NCBI GenBank assembly: GCA_949987705.1
Contig: OX465286.1
Coordinates: forward strand, 17,187,676-17,251,675
Source of the DNA: Thereva unica
Lineage: Eukaryota; Arthropoda; Insecta; Diptera; Therevidae
Length of the DNA: 64,000 nt
Direction: 5' to 3'
Shown: positions 47,001-59,451 of the stretch, piece by piece
Layout of the letters: every line of letters begins with the position of its first letter
Position numbering within the stretch: the stretch's first letter is position 1
Notes under the pieces: generated by a model
Databases searched by the model: none
What the model was told of the DNA's origin: nothing
The model's input: the letters and a program-made list of their open reading frames with translations, nothing else
Translations under genes and position numbers: made by a program

Positions 47001-50000
47001 CAAAGGAGGGTACAAAATAGCCATTATCTCGGGAAATTTTGGTCAGCCCGGGGTGGGATTGAAATCACAGACTCCCTGCGAGGTCCCTAACAATTTCCCA
47101 TCAAAAAAAGGGCCACTCCAGAAATTGCCCAAAACCGGAAATTTTCAAAGGGGTACCCCTTTGGATATTTTTGGGTAATTTTTCGAAAGTGCTCGGATCT
47201 GGATGAATGGGGCATCGTTGGAAAGGGCTCGCTCCCCCGAGCTCAACGCACGAAATTTGGTCCCAAAATTCCAAAGGGTTCGGGAGTTATGGCCGGTTTT
47301 GTGAATGGCCAAAGGAGGGTACAAAATAGCCATTATCTCGGGAAATACTCGTCAGCCCGGGGTGGGATTGAAATCACAGACTCCCTGCGAGGTCCCTAAC
47401 AATTTCCCATCAAAAAAAGGGCCACTCCAGAAATTGCCCAAAACCGGAAATTTTCAAAGGGGTACCCCTTTGGATATTTTTGGGTAATTTTTCGAAAGTG
47501 CTCGGATCTGGATGAATGGGGCATCGTTGGAAAGGGCTCGCTCCCCCGAGTTCAACGCACGAAATTTGGTCCCAAAATTCCAAAGGGTTCGGGAGTTATG
47601 GCCGGTTTTGTGAATGGCCAAAGGAGGGTACAAAATAGCCATTATCTCGGGAAATACTGGTCAGCCCGGGGTGGGATTGAAATCACAGACTCCCTGCGAG
47701 GTCCCTAACAATTTCCCATCAAAAAAAGGGCCACTCCAGAAATTGCCCAAAACCGGAAATTTTCAAAGGGGTACCCCTTTGGATATTTTTGGGTAATTTT
47801 TCGAAAGTGCTCGGATCTGGATGAATGGGGCATCGTTGGAAAGGGCTCGCTCCCCCGAGTTCAGCGCACTTTATTTGGTCCCGAAATAACAAGGGGTTCG
47901 GGAGTTATGGCCGGTTTTGTGAATGGCCAAAGGAGGGTACAAAATAGCCATTATCTCGGGAAATACTGGTCAGCCCGGGGTGGGATTGAAATCACAGACT
48001 CCCTGCGAGGTCCCTAACAATTTCCCATCAAAAAAAGGGCCACTTCAGAAATTGCCCAAAAACGGAAATTTTCAAAGGGGTACCCCTTTGGATATTTTTG
48101 GGTAATTTTTCGAAAGTGCTCGGATCTGGATGAATGGGGCATCGTTGGAAAGGGCTCGCTCCCCCGAGCTCAACGCACGAAATTTGGTCCCAAAATTCCA
48201 AAGGGTTCGGGAGTTATGGCCGGTTTTGTGAATGGCCAAAGGAGGGTACAAAATAGCCATTATCTCGGGAAATACTGGTCAGCCCGGGGTGGGATTGAAA
48301 TCACAGACTCCCTGCGAGGTCCCTAACAATTTCCCATCAAAAAAAGGGCCACTCCAGAAATTGCCCAAAACCGGAAATTTTCAAAGGGGTACCCCTTTGG
48401 ATATTTTTGGGTAATTTTTCGAAAGTGCTCGGATCTGGATGAATGGGGCATCGTTGGAAAGGGCTCGCTCCCCCGAGTTCAGCGCACTTTATTTGGTCCC
48501 GAAATAACAAGGGGTTCGGGAGTTATGGCCGGTTTTGTGAATGGCCAAAGGAGGGTACAAAATAGCCATTATCTCGGGAAATACTGGTCAGCCCGGGGTG
48601 GGATTGAAATCACAGACCCCCTGCGAGGTCCCTAACAATTTCCCATCAAAAAAAGGGCCACTCCAGAAATTGCCCAAAACCGGAAATTTTCAAAGGGGTA
48701 CCCCTTTGGATATTTTTGGGTAATTTTTCGAAAGTGCTCGGATCTGGATGAATGGGGCATCGTTGGAAAGGGCTCGCTCCCCCGAGTTCAACGCACGAAA
48801 TTTGGTCCCAAAATTCCAAAGGGTTCGGGAGTTATGGCCGGTTTTGTGAATGGCCAAAGGAGGGTACAAAATAGCCATTATCTCGGGAAATACTGGTCAG
48901 CCCGGGGTGGGATTGAAATCACAGACTCCCTGCGAGGTCCCTAACAATTTCCCATCAAAAAAAGGGCCACTCCAGAAATTGCCCAAAACCGGAAATTTTC
49001 AAAGGGGTACCCCTTTGGATATTTTTGGGTAATTTTTCGAAAGTGCTCGGATCTGGATGAATGGGGCATCGTTGTAAAGGGCTCGCCCCCCCGAGTTCAA
49101 CGCACGAAATTTGGTCCCAAAATTCCAAAGGGTTCGGGAGTTATGGCCGGTTTTGTGAATGGCCAAAGGAGGGTACAAAATAGCCATTATCTCGGGAAAT
49201 ACTGGTCAGCCCGGGGTGGGATTGAAATCACAGACTCCCTGCGAGGTCCCTAACAATTTCCCATCAAAAAAAGGGCCACTCCAGAAATTGCCCAAAACCG
49301 GAAATTTTCAAAGGGGTACCCCTTTGGATATTTTTGGGTAATTTTCGAAAGTGCTCGGATCTGGATGAATGGGGCATCGTTGGAAAGGGCTCGCTCCCCC
49401 GAGCTCAACGCACGAAATTTGGTCCCAAAATTCCAAAGGGTTCGGGAGTTATGGCCGCTTTTGTGAATGGCCAAAGGAGGGTACAAAATAGCCATTATCT
49501 CGGGAAATACTGGTCAGCCCGGGGTGGGATTGAAATCACAGACTCCCTGCGAGGTCCCTAACAATTTCCCATCAAAAAAAGGGCCACTCCAGAAATTGCC
49601 CAAAACCGGAAATTTTCAAAGGGGTACCCCTTTGGATATTTTTGGGTAATTTTTCGAAAGTGCTCGGATCTGGATGAATGGGGCATCGTTGGAAAGGGCT
49701 CGCTCCCCCGAGTTCAGCGCACTTTATTTGGTCCCGAAATAACAAGGGGTTCGGGAGTTATGGCCGGTTTTGTGAATGGCCAAAGGAGGGTACAAAATAG
49801 CCATTATCTCGGGAAATACTGGTCAGCCCGGGGTGGGATTGAAATCACAGACTCCCTGCGAGGTCCCTAACAATTTCCCATCAAAAAAAGGGCCACTCCA
49901 GAAATTGCCCAAAACCGGAAATTTTCAAAGGGGTACCCCTTTGGATATTTTTGGGTAATTTTTCGAAAGTGCTCGGATCTGGATGAATGGGGCATCGTTG

Positions 50001-53000
50001 GAAAGGGCTCGCTCCCCCGAGCTCAACGCACGAAATTTGGTCCCAAAATTCCAAAGGGTTCGGGAGTTATGGCCGGTTTTGTGAATGGCCAAAGGAGGGT
50101 ACAAAATAGCCATTATCTCGGGAAATACTGGTCAGCCCGGGGTGGGATTGAAATCACAGACTCCCTGCGAGGTCCCTAACAATTTCCCATCAAAAAAAGG
50201 GCCACTCCAGAAATTGCCCAAAACCGGAAATTTTCAAAGGGGTACCCCTTTGGATATTTTTGGGTAATTTTTCGAAAGTGCTCGGATCTGGATGAATGGG
50301 GCATCGTTGGAAAGGGCTCGCTCCCCCGAGTTCAGCGCACTTTATTTGGTCCCGAAATAACAAGGGGTTCGGGAGTTATGGCCGGTTTTGTGAATGGCCA
50401 AAGGAGGGTACAAAATAGCCATTATCTCGGGAAATACTGGTCAGCCCGGGGTGGGATTGAAATCACAGACTCCCTGCGAGGTCCCTAACAATTTCAAATC
50501 AAAAAAAGGGCCACTCCAGAAATTGCCCAAAACCGGAAATTTTCAAAGGGGTACCCCTTTGGATATTTTTGGGTAATTTTTCGAAAGTGCTCGGATCTGG
50601 ATGAATGGGGCATCGTTGGAAAGGGCTCGCTCCCCCGAGCTCAACGCACGAAATTTGGTCCCAAAAATCCAAAGGGTTCGGGAGTTATGGCCGGTTTTGT
50701 GAATGGCCAAAGGAGGGTACAAAATAGCCATTATCTCGGGAAATACTGGTCAGCCCGGGGTGGGATTGAAATCACAGACTCCCTGCGAGGTCCCTAACAA
50801 TTTCCCATCAAAAAAAGGGCCACTCCAGAAATTGCCCAAAACCGGAAATTTTCAAAGGGGTACCCCTTTGGATATTTTTGGGTAATTTTTCGAAAGTGCT
50901 CGGATCTGGATGAATGGGGCATCGTTGGAAAGGGCTCGCTCCCCCGAGCTCAACGCACGAAATTTGGTCCCAAAATTCCAAAGGGTTCGGGAGTTATGGC
51001 CGGTTTTGTGAATGGCCAAAGGAGGGTACAAAATAGCCATTATCTCGGGAAATACTGGTCAGCCCGGGGTGGGATTGAAATCACAGACTCCCTGCGAGGT
51101 CCCTAACAATTTCCCATCAAAAAAAGGGCCACTCCAGAAATTTCCCAAAACCGGAAATTTTCAAAGGGGTACCCCTTTGGATATTTTTGGGTAATTTTTC
51201 GAAAGTGCTCGGATCTGGATGAATGGGGCATCGTTGGAAAGGGCTCGCTCCCCCGAGTTCAACGCACGAAATTTGGTCCCAAAATTCCAAAGGGTTCGGG
51301 AGTTATGGCCGGTTTTGTGAATGGCCAAAGGAGGGTACAAAATAGCCATTATCTCGGGAAATACTGGTCAGCCCGGGGTGGGATTGAAATCACAGACTCC
51401 CTGCGAGGTCCCTAACAATTTCCCATCAAAAAAAGGGCCACTCCAGAAATTGCCCAAAACCGGAAATTTTCAAAGGGGTACCCCTTTGGATATTTTTGGG
51501 TAATTTTTCGAAAGTGCTCGGATCTGGATGAATGGGGCATCGTTGGAAAGGGCTCGCTCCCCCGAGTTCAGCGCACTTTATTTGGTCCCGAAATAACAAG
51601 GGGTTCGGGAGTTATGGCCGGTTTTGTGAATGGCCAAAGGAGGGTACAAAATAGCCATTATCTCGGGAAATACGGGTCAGCCCGGGGTGGGATTGAAATC
51701 ACAGACTCCCTGCGAGGTCCCTAACAATTTCCCATCAAAAAAAGGGCCACTCCAGAAATTGCCCAAAACCGGAAATTTTCAAAGCGGTACCCCTTTGGAT
51801 ATTTTTGGGTAATTTTTCGAAAGTGCTCGGATCTGGATGAATGGGGCATCGTTGGAAAGGGCTCGCTCCCCCGAGCTCAACGCACGAAATTTGGTCCCAA
51901 AATTCCAAAGGGTTCGGGAGTTATGGCCGGTTTTGTGAATGGCCAAAGGAGGGTACAAAATAGCCATTATCTCGGGAAATACTGGTCAGCCCGGGGTGGG
52001 ATTGAAATCACAGACTCCCTGCGAGGTCCCTAACAATTTCCCATCAAAAAAAGGGCCACTCCAGAAATTGCCCAAAACCGGAAATTTTCAAAGGGGTACC
52101 CCTTTGGATATTTTTGGGTAATTTTTCGAAAGTGCTCGGATCTGGATGAATGGGGCATCGTTGGAAAGGGCTCGCTCCCCCGAGTTCAGCGCACTTTATT
52201 TGGTCCCGAAATAACAAGGGGTTCGGGAGTTATGGCCGGTTTTGTGAATGGCCAAAGGAGGGTACAAAACAGCCATTATCTCGGGAAATACTGGTCAGCC
52301 CGGGGTGGGATTGAAATCACAGACTCCCTGCGAGGTCCCTAACAATTTCCCATCAAAAAAAGGGCAACTCCAGAAATTGCCCAAAACCGGAAATTTTCAA
52401 AGGGGTACCCCTTTGGATATTTTTGGGTAATTTTTCGAAAGTGCTCGGATCTGGATGAATGGGGCATCGTTGGAAAGGGCTCGCTCCTCCGAGTTCAACG
52501 CACTTTATTTGGTCCCGAAATAACAAGGGGTTCGGGAGTTATGGCCGGTTTTGTGAATGGCCAAAGGAGGGTACAAAATAGCCATTATCTCGGGAAATAC
52601 TGGTCAGCCCGGGGTGGGATTGAAATCACAGACTCCCTGCGAGGTCCCTAACAATTTCCCATCAAAAAAAGGGCCACTCCAGAAATTGCCCAAAACCGGA
52701 AATTTTCAAAGGGGTACCCCTTTGGATATTTTTGGGTAATTTTTCGAAAGTGCTCGGATCTGGATGAATGGGGCATCGTTGTAAAGGGCTCGCCCCCCCG
52801 AGTTCAACGCACGAAATTTGGTCCCAAAATTCCAAAGGGTTCGGGAGTTATGGCCGGTTTTGTGAATGGCCAAAGGAGGGTACAAAATAGCCATTATCTC
52901 GGGAAATACTGGTCAGCCCGGGGTGGGATTGAAATCACAGACTCCCTGCGAGGTCCCTAACAATTTCCCATCAAAAAAAGGGCCACTCCAGAAATTGCCC

Positions 53001-55569
53001 AAAACCGGAAATTTTCAAAGGGGTACCCCTTTGGATATTTTTGGGTAATTTTTCGAAAGTGCTCGGATCTGGATGAATGGGGCATCGTTGGAAAGGGCTC
53101 GCTCCCCCGAGTTCAACGCACTTTATTTGGTCCCGAAATAACAAGGGGTTCGGGAGTTATGGCCGGTTTTGTGAATGGCCAAAGGAGGGTACAAAATAGC
53201 CATTATCTCGGGAAATACTGGTCAGCCCGGGGTGCGATTGAAATCACAGACTCCCTGCGAGGTCCCTAACAATTTCCCATCAAAAAAAGGGCCACTCCAG
53301 AAATTGCCCAAAACCGGAAATTTTCAAAGGGGTACCCCTTTGGATATTTTTGGGTAATTTTTCGAAAGTGCTCGGATCTGGATGAATGGGGCATCGTTGG
53401 AAAGGGCTCGCTCCTCCGAGTTCAACGCACTTTATTTGGTCCCGAAATAACAAGGGGTTCGGGAGTTATGGCCGGTTTTGTGAATGGCCAAAGGAGGGTA
53501 CAAAATAGCCATTATCTCGGGAAATACTGGTCAGCCCGGGGTGGGATTGAAATCACAGACTCCCTGCGAGGTCCCTAACAATTTCCCATCAAAAAAAGGG
53601 CCACTCCAGAAATTGCCCAAAACCGGAAATTTTCAAAGGGGTACCCCTTTGGATATTTTTGGGTAATTTTTCGAAAGTGCTCGGATCTGGATGAATGGGG
53701 CATCGTTGTAAAGGGCTCGCCCCCCCGAGTTCAACGCACGAAATTTGGTCCCAAAATTCCAAAGGGTTCGGGAGTTATGGCCGGTTTTGTGAATGGCCAA
53801 AGGAGGGTACAAAATAGCCATTATCTCGGGAAATACTGGTCAGCCCGGGGTGGGATTGAAATCACAGACTCCCTGCGAGGTCCCTAACAATTTCCCATCA
53901 AAAAAAGGGCCACTCCAGAAATTGCCCAAAACCGGAAATTTTCAAAGGGGTACCCCTTTGGATATTTTTGGGTAATTTTTCGAAAGTGCTCGGATCTGGA
54001 TGAATGGGGCATCGTTGGAAAGGGCTCGCTCCCCCGAGTTCAACGCACGAAATTTGGTCCCAAAATTCCAAAGGGTTCGGGAGTTATGGCCGGTTTTGTG
54101 AATGGCCAAAGGAGGGTACAAAATAGCCATTATCTCGGGAAATACTGGTCAGCCCGGGGTGGGATTGAAATCACAGACTCCCTGCGAGGTCCCTAACAAT
54201 TTCCCATCAAAAAAAGGGCCACTCCAGAAATTGCCCAAAACCGGAAATTTTCAAAGGGGTACCCCTTTGGATATTTTTGGGTAATTTTTCGAAAGTGCTC
54301 GGATCTGGATGAATGGGGCATCGTTGGAAAGGGCTCGCTCCCCCGAGTTCAACGCACTTTATTTGGTCCCGAAATAACAAGGGGTTCGGGAGTTATGGCC
54401 GGTTTTGTGAATGGCCAAAGGAGGGTACAAAATAGCCATTATCTCGGGAAATACTGGTCAGCCCGGGGTGCGATTGAAATCACAGACTCCCTGCGAGGTC
54501 CCTAACAATTTCCCATCAAAAAAAGGGCCACTCCAGAAATTGCCCAAAACCGGAAATTTTCAAAGGGGTACCCCTTTGGATATTTTTGGGTAATTTTTCG
54601 AAAGTGCTCGGATCTGGATGAATGGGGCATCGTTGGAAAGGGCTCGCTCCCCCGAGTTCAACGCACGAAATTTGGTCCCAAAATTCCAAAGGGTTCGGGA
54701 GTTATGGCCGGTTATGTGAATGGCCAAAGGAGGGTACAAAATAGCCATTATCTCGGGAAATACTGGTCAGCCCGGGATGGGATTGAAATCACAGACTCCC
54801 TGCGAGGTCCCTAACAATTTCCCATCAAAAAAAGGGCCACTCCAGAAATTGCCCAAAACCGGAAATTTTCAAAGGGGTACCCCTTTGGATATTTTTGGCT
54901 AATTTTTCGAAAGTGCTCGGATCTGGATGAATGGGGCATCGTTGGAAAGGGCTCGCTCCCCCGAGCTCAACGCACGAAATTTGGTCCCAAAATTCCAAAG
55001 GGTTCGGGAGTTATGGCCGGTTTTGTGAATGGCCAAAGGAGGGTACAAAATAGCCATTATCTCGGGAAATACTGGTCAGCCCGGGGTGGGATTGAAATCA
55101 CAGACTCCCTGCGAGGTCCCTAACAATTTCCCATCAAAAAAAGGGCCACTCCAGAAATTGCCCAAAACCGGAAATTTTCAAAGGGGTACCCCTTTGGATA
55201 TTTTTGGGTAATTTTTCGAAAGTGCTCGGATCTGGATGAATGGGGCATCGTTGGAAAGGGCTCGCTCCCCCGAGTTCAACGCACGAAATTTGGTCCCAAA
55301 ATTCCAAAGGGTTCGGGAGTTATGGCCGGTTTTGTGAATGGCCAAAGGAGGGTACAAAATAGCCATTATCTCGGGAAATACTGGTCAGCCCGGGGTGGGA
55401 TTGAAATCACAGACTCCCTGCGAGGTCCCTAACAATTTCCCATCAAAAAAAGGGCCACTCCAGAAATTGCCCAAAACCGGAAATTTTCAAAGGGGTACCC
55501 CTTTGGATATTTTTGGGTAATTTTTCGAAAGTGCTCGGATCTGGATGAATGGGGCATCGTTGGAAAGGG

Positions 55570-58010
55570 CGCGCTCCTCCGAGTTCAACGCACTTTATTT
55601 GGTCCCGAAATAACAAGGGGTTCGGGAGTTATGGCCGGTTTTGTGAATGGCCAAAGGAGGGTACAAAATAGCCATTATCTCGGGAAATACTGGTCAGCCC
55701 GGGGTGGGATTGAAATCACAGACTCCCTGCGAGGTCCCTAACAATTTCCCATCAAAAAAAGGGCCACTCCAGAAATTGCCCAAAACCGGAAATTTTCAAA
55801 GGGGTACCCCTTTGGATATTTTTGGGTAATTTTTCGAAAGTGCTCGGATCTGGATGAATGGGGCATCGTTGGAAAGGGCTCGCTCCCCCGAGTTCAGCGC
55901 ACTTTATTTGGTCCCGAAATAACAAGGGGTTCGGGAGTTATGGCCGGTTTTATGAATGGCCAAAGGGGGGTACAAAATAGCCATTATCTCGGGAAATACT
56001 GGTCAGCCCGGGGTGGGATTGAAATCACAGACTCCCTGCGAGGTCCCTAACAATTTCCCATCAAAAAAAGGGCCACTCCAGAAATTGCCCAAAACCGGAA
56101 ATTTTCAAAGGGGTACCCCTTTGGATATTTTTGGGTAATTTTTCGAAAGTGCTCGGATCTGGATGAATGGGGCATCGTTGGAAAGGGCTCGCTCCTCCGA
56201 GTTCAACGCACTTTATTTGGTCCCGAAATAACAAGGGGTTCGGGAGTTATGGCCGGTTTTGTGAATGGCCAAAGGAGGGTACAAAATAGCCATTATCTCG
56301 GGAAATACTGGTCAGCCCGGGGTGGGATTGAAATCACAGACTCCCTGCGAGGTCCCTAACAATTTCCCATCAAAAAAAGGGCCACTCCAGAAATTGCCCA
56401 AAACCGGAAATTTTCAAAGGGGTACCCCTTTGGATATTTTTGGGTAATTTTTCGAAAGTGCTCGGATCTGGATGAATGGGGCATCGTTGGAAAGGGCTCG
56501 CTCCCCCGAGTTCAACGCACTTTATTTGGTCCCGCAATAACAAGGGGTTCGTGAGTTATGGCCGGTTTTGTGAATGGCCAAAGGAGGGTACAAAATAGCC
56601 ATTATCTCGGGAAATACTGGTCAGCCCGGGGTGCGATTGAAATCACAGACTCCCTGCGAGGTCCCTAACAATTTCCCATCAAAAAAAGGGCCACTCCAGA
56701 AATTGCCCAAAACCGGAAATTTTCAAAGGGGTACCCCTTTGGATATTTTTGGGTAATTTTTCGAAAGTGCTCGGATCTGGATGAATGGGGCATCGTTGGA
56801 AAGGGCTCGCTCCCCCGAGTTCAGCGCACTTTATTTGGTCCCGAAATAACAAGGGGTTCGGGAGTTATGGCCGGTTTTATGAATGGCCAAAGGGGGGTAC
56901 AAAATAGCCATTATCTCGGGAAATACTGGTCAGCCCGGGGTGGGATTGAAATCACAGACTCCCTGCGAGGTCCCTAACAATTTCCCATCAAAAAAAGGGC
57001 CACTCCAGAAATTGCCCAAAACCGGAAATTTTCAAAGGGGTACCCCTTTGGATATTTTTGGGTAATTTTTCGAAAGTGCTCGGATCTGGATGAATGGGGC
57101 ATCGTTGGAAAGGGCTCGCTCCTCCGAGTTCAACGCACTTTATTTGGTCCCGAAATAACAAGGGGTTCGGGAGTTATGGCCGGTTTTGTGAATGGCCAAA
57201 GGAGGGTACAAAATAGCCATTATCTCGGGAAATACTGGTCAGCCCGGGGTGGGATTGAAATCACAGACTCCCTGCGAGGTCCCTAACAATTTCCCATCAA
57301 AAAAAGGGCCACTCCAGAAATTACCCAAAACCGGAAATTTTCAAAGGGGTACCCCTTTGGATATTTTTGGGTAATTTTTCGAAAGTGCTCGGATCTGGAT
57401 GAATGGGGCATCGTTGGAAAGGGCTCGCTCCCCCGAGTTCAACGCACTTTATTTGGTCCCGCAATAACAAGGGGTTCGTGAGTTATGGCCGGTTTTGTGA
57501 ATGGCCAAAGGAGGGTACAAAATAGCCATTATCTCGGGAAATACTGGTCAGCCCGGGGTGCGATTGAAATCACAGACTCCCTGCGAGGTCCCTAACAATT
57601 TCCCATCAAAAAAAGGGCCACTCCAGAAATTGCCCAAAACCGGAAATTTTCAAAGGGGTACCCCTTTGGATATTTTTGGGTAATTTTTCGAAAGTGCTCG
57701 GATCTGGATGAATGGGGCATCGTTGGAAAGGGCTCGCTCCCCCGGGTTCAGCGCACTTTATTTGGTCCCGAAATAACAAGAGGTTCGTGAGTTATGGCCG
57801 GTTTTGTGAATGGCCAAAGGAGGGTACAAAATAGCCATTATCTCGGGAAATACTGGTCAGCCCGGGGTGGGATTGAAATCACAGACTCCCTGCGAGGTCC
57901 CTAACAATTTCCCATCAAAAAAAGGGCCACTCCAGAAATTGCCCAAAACCGGAAATTTTCAAAGGGGTACCCCTTTGGATATTTTTGGGTAATTTTTCGA
58001 AAGTGCTCGG
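55570..58010 (+). repeat. 927-bp trimeric higher-order repeat in distal type B
   Basis: Ordered marks recur every 3 x 309 bp: CTCCTCCGAG (55574, 56192, 57119), a monomer with CCCGCAATAAC, TTCGTGAG and GGGGTGCGATTG (56530-56640, 57460-57565), and TTTTATGAATGGCCAAAGGGG (55950, 56877). The last mark appears again at 58422. Confidence 0.8.
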
Positions 58011-58598
58011 ATCTGGATGAATGGGGCATCGTTGGAAAGGGCTCGCTCCCCCGAGTTCAGCGCACTTTATTTGGTCCCGAAATAACAAGGGGTTCGTGAG
58101 TTATGGCCGGTTTTGTGAATGGCCAAAGGAGGGTACAAAATAGCCATTATCTCGGGAAATACTGGTCAGCCCGGGGTGCGATTGAAATCACAGACTCCCT
58201 GCGAGGTCCCTAACAATTTCCCATCAAAAAAAGGGCCACTCCAGAAATTGCCCAAAACCGGAAATTTTCAAAGGGGTACCCCTTTGGATATTTTTGGGTA
58301 ATTTTTCGAAAGTGCTCGGATCTGGATGAATGGGGCATCGTTGGAAAGGGCTCGCTCCCCCGAGTTCAGCGCACTTTATTTGGTCCCGAAATAACAAGGG
58401 GTTCGGGAGTTATGGCCGGTTTTATGAATGGCCAAAGGGGGGTACAAAATAGCCATTATCTCGGGAAATACTGGTCAGCCCGGGGTGGGATTGAAATCAC
58501 AGACTCCCTGCGAGGTCCCTAACAATTTCCCATCAAAAAAAGGGCCACTCCAGAAATTGCCCAAAACCGGAAATTTTCAAAGGGGTACTCCTTTGGAT

Positions 58599-58615
58599 TG
58601 TTGTGAATCACAACA
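58599..58615. repeat. Terminal dyad of the LTR
   Basis: TGTTGTGA and TCACAACA are perfect reverse complements around a single A, at the extreme LTR end where integrase would act. Confidence 0.75.
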
Positions 58616-58818
58616 ACAAAAAAGCAACATTGTAAGCGGACCACACGCTCGAATTGCCTACACGCGCATTCATTTAAAAGACTCATTATTCAAAAAGCTG
58701 AATAAGCATCCATGCGCAGTTTTTAGCAACCTTTAGAATTTCATGCCACATTTTATGCGCGCATTCAGCTATTGTTTTTTTTTAAGATATCAATTTCAAT
58801 TTCCGTCGATAATTTAAG

Positions 58819-58845
58819 CACATGCGCTTATCGCAAGCGCATGTG
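58819..58845. repeat. 11-bp inverted repeat in LTR
   Basis: CACATGCGCTT (58819-58829) and AAGCGCATGTG (58835-58845) are perfect inverted repeats around a 5-nt loop ATCGC. A second, tighter dyad CGACGAG-TT-CTCGTCG follows at 58940-58955. These could be protein-binding sites or RNA stems in the LTR; the function is not known. Confidence 0.7.
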
Positions 58846-59121
58846 ATGAACCAGCATTTTTGCAACATTGTGCAAGATTGTGGACTTTGAGCGTGTGGGC
58901 CGCGGTGCGACGGAAACTCGCCGCCAAAAGAAAGTTTGGCGACGAGTTCTCGTCGTGCCGCCGGTTTGTGAAGTGTGAATTAAATAATTTTTTAAAACCA
59001 ATTGTTACTAAGATTGCAGAAATACATAGCGTTTATAGTTTTGTTTTTATTTAAAGTTTAATCCAGTGCTAAGTTTTTGTAATTGAATATTAAAACGTGC
59101 CAGATTCTTGTAACATTTTTG

Positions 59122-59127
59122 AATAAA
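59122..59127 (+). terminator. Polyadenylation signal AATAAA in LTR
   Basis: AATAAA sits 130 nt before the LTR end, in TTTTTGAATAAAGAAAC, a plausible R-region polyadenylation signal. In the 5' LTR it would normally be bypassed. Confidence 0.55.
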
Positions 59128-59258
59128 GAAACAAATGCGTGAATAAATTTTTTCGTGACTTGGAAGTCTTAATTTTAGCCCGATTTAATTATGTAACAGT
59201 GAAAATAGTCTGAATCAATTCTGCATTTTGAACCGGAGGTCCGACGGGGACTCAACAT

Positions 59259-59270
59259 TGGTGGCAGCGG
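59259..59270 (+). other. Putative primer-binding site of the gypsy element
   Basis: TGGTGGCAGCGG begins one T after the LTR's terminal CAACA, the position and TGG start expected of a tRNA primer-binding site. I do not assign the tRNA. Confidence 0.7.
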
Positions 59271-59451
59271 TAAACCGATTTAGCAAAAAAAAATCCAATT
59301 TTTAAGCAATAGCAAGCTTCATTTTTCACGCGATTATAAGTCCATTTTTTAATAAATTAAGTGAATAAAGTTATCAATTATCTCGGCTATAAACGGAAAG
59401 AATGCGAATTTCGTACATGCCGCGGTTTTAATTTTCAATCGCCAGTAATTC

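Larger units (their letters stand above)
30598..58598 (+). repeat. Type B satellite block 3 (~90 monomers)
   Basis: This is the longest uninterrupted array. Zones differ. 31.0-34.9 kb is rich in indels. 34.9-38.1 kb is mixed B1/B2. 38.1-46.9 kb is almost pure B2. 46.9-52.2 kb often alternates B1 with a B2 variant carrying GAGCTCAACG. 52.2-58.4 kb shows trimeric order. The array ends at 58598, five nucleotides past the (here mutated) palindrome GGGGTACTCC, where a gypsy LTR begins. No host gene or unrelated sequence is seen inside. Confidence 0.94.
58599..59257 (+). repeat. 5' LTR of the gypsy element (659 bp)
   Basis: Satellite homology stops at ...TTTGGAT (58598). The LTR begins TGTTGTGAATCACAACA and ends ...CTCAACA at 59257, giving 5-bp terminal inverted repeats TGTTG/CAACA. 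It is followed by one T and a TGG-initial primer-binding site. It contains an AATAAA signal and two strong inverted repeats. I found no convincing TATA box at the right spacing. An apparent ORF at 58428-58736 crosses the satellite/LTR boundary and is accidental. Confidence 0.87.

Noticed and set aside
8760..58598. Hundreds of 60-163-codon frames in the satellite (for example starting MAKGGYK, MPIISGN, MGYRWKG)
   Set aside because: One shadow per monomer, on both strands, often merged or broken by single-base changes. No evidence of selection on the protein; differences follow the DNA repeat families.
1329..58598. CENP-B box in the satellite
   Set aside because: The closest stretch, TTTCGAAAGTGCTCGGA in type B, lacks the essential A and the full CGGG at the required spacing.
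58428..58736. 102-codon plus-strand frame
   Set aside because: Crosses the satellite/LTR boundary, so it is an accidental fusion.
58740..58790. Core promoter in the gypsy LTR (TTCAGCT near 58764)
   Set aside because: Weak initiator match and no TATA or other element at proper spacing; not enough to call.
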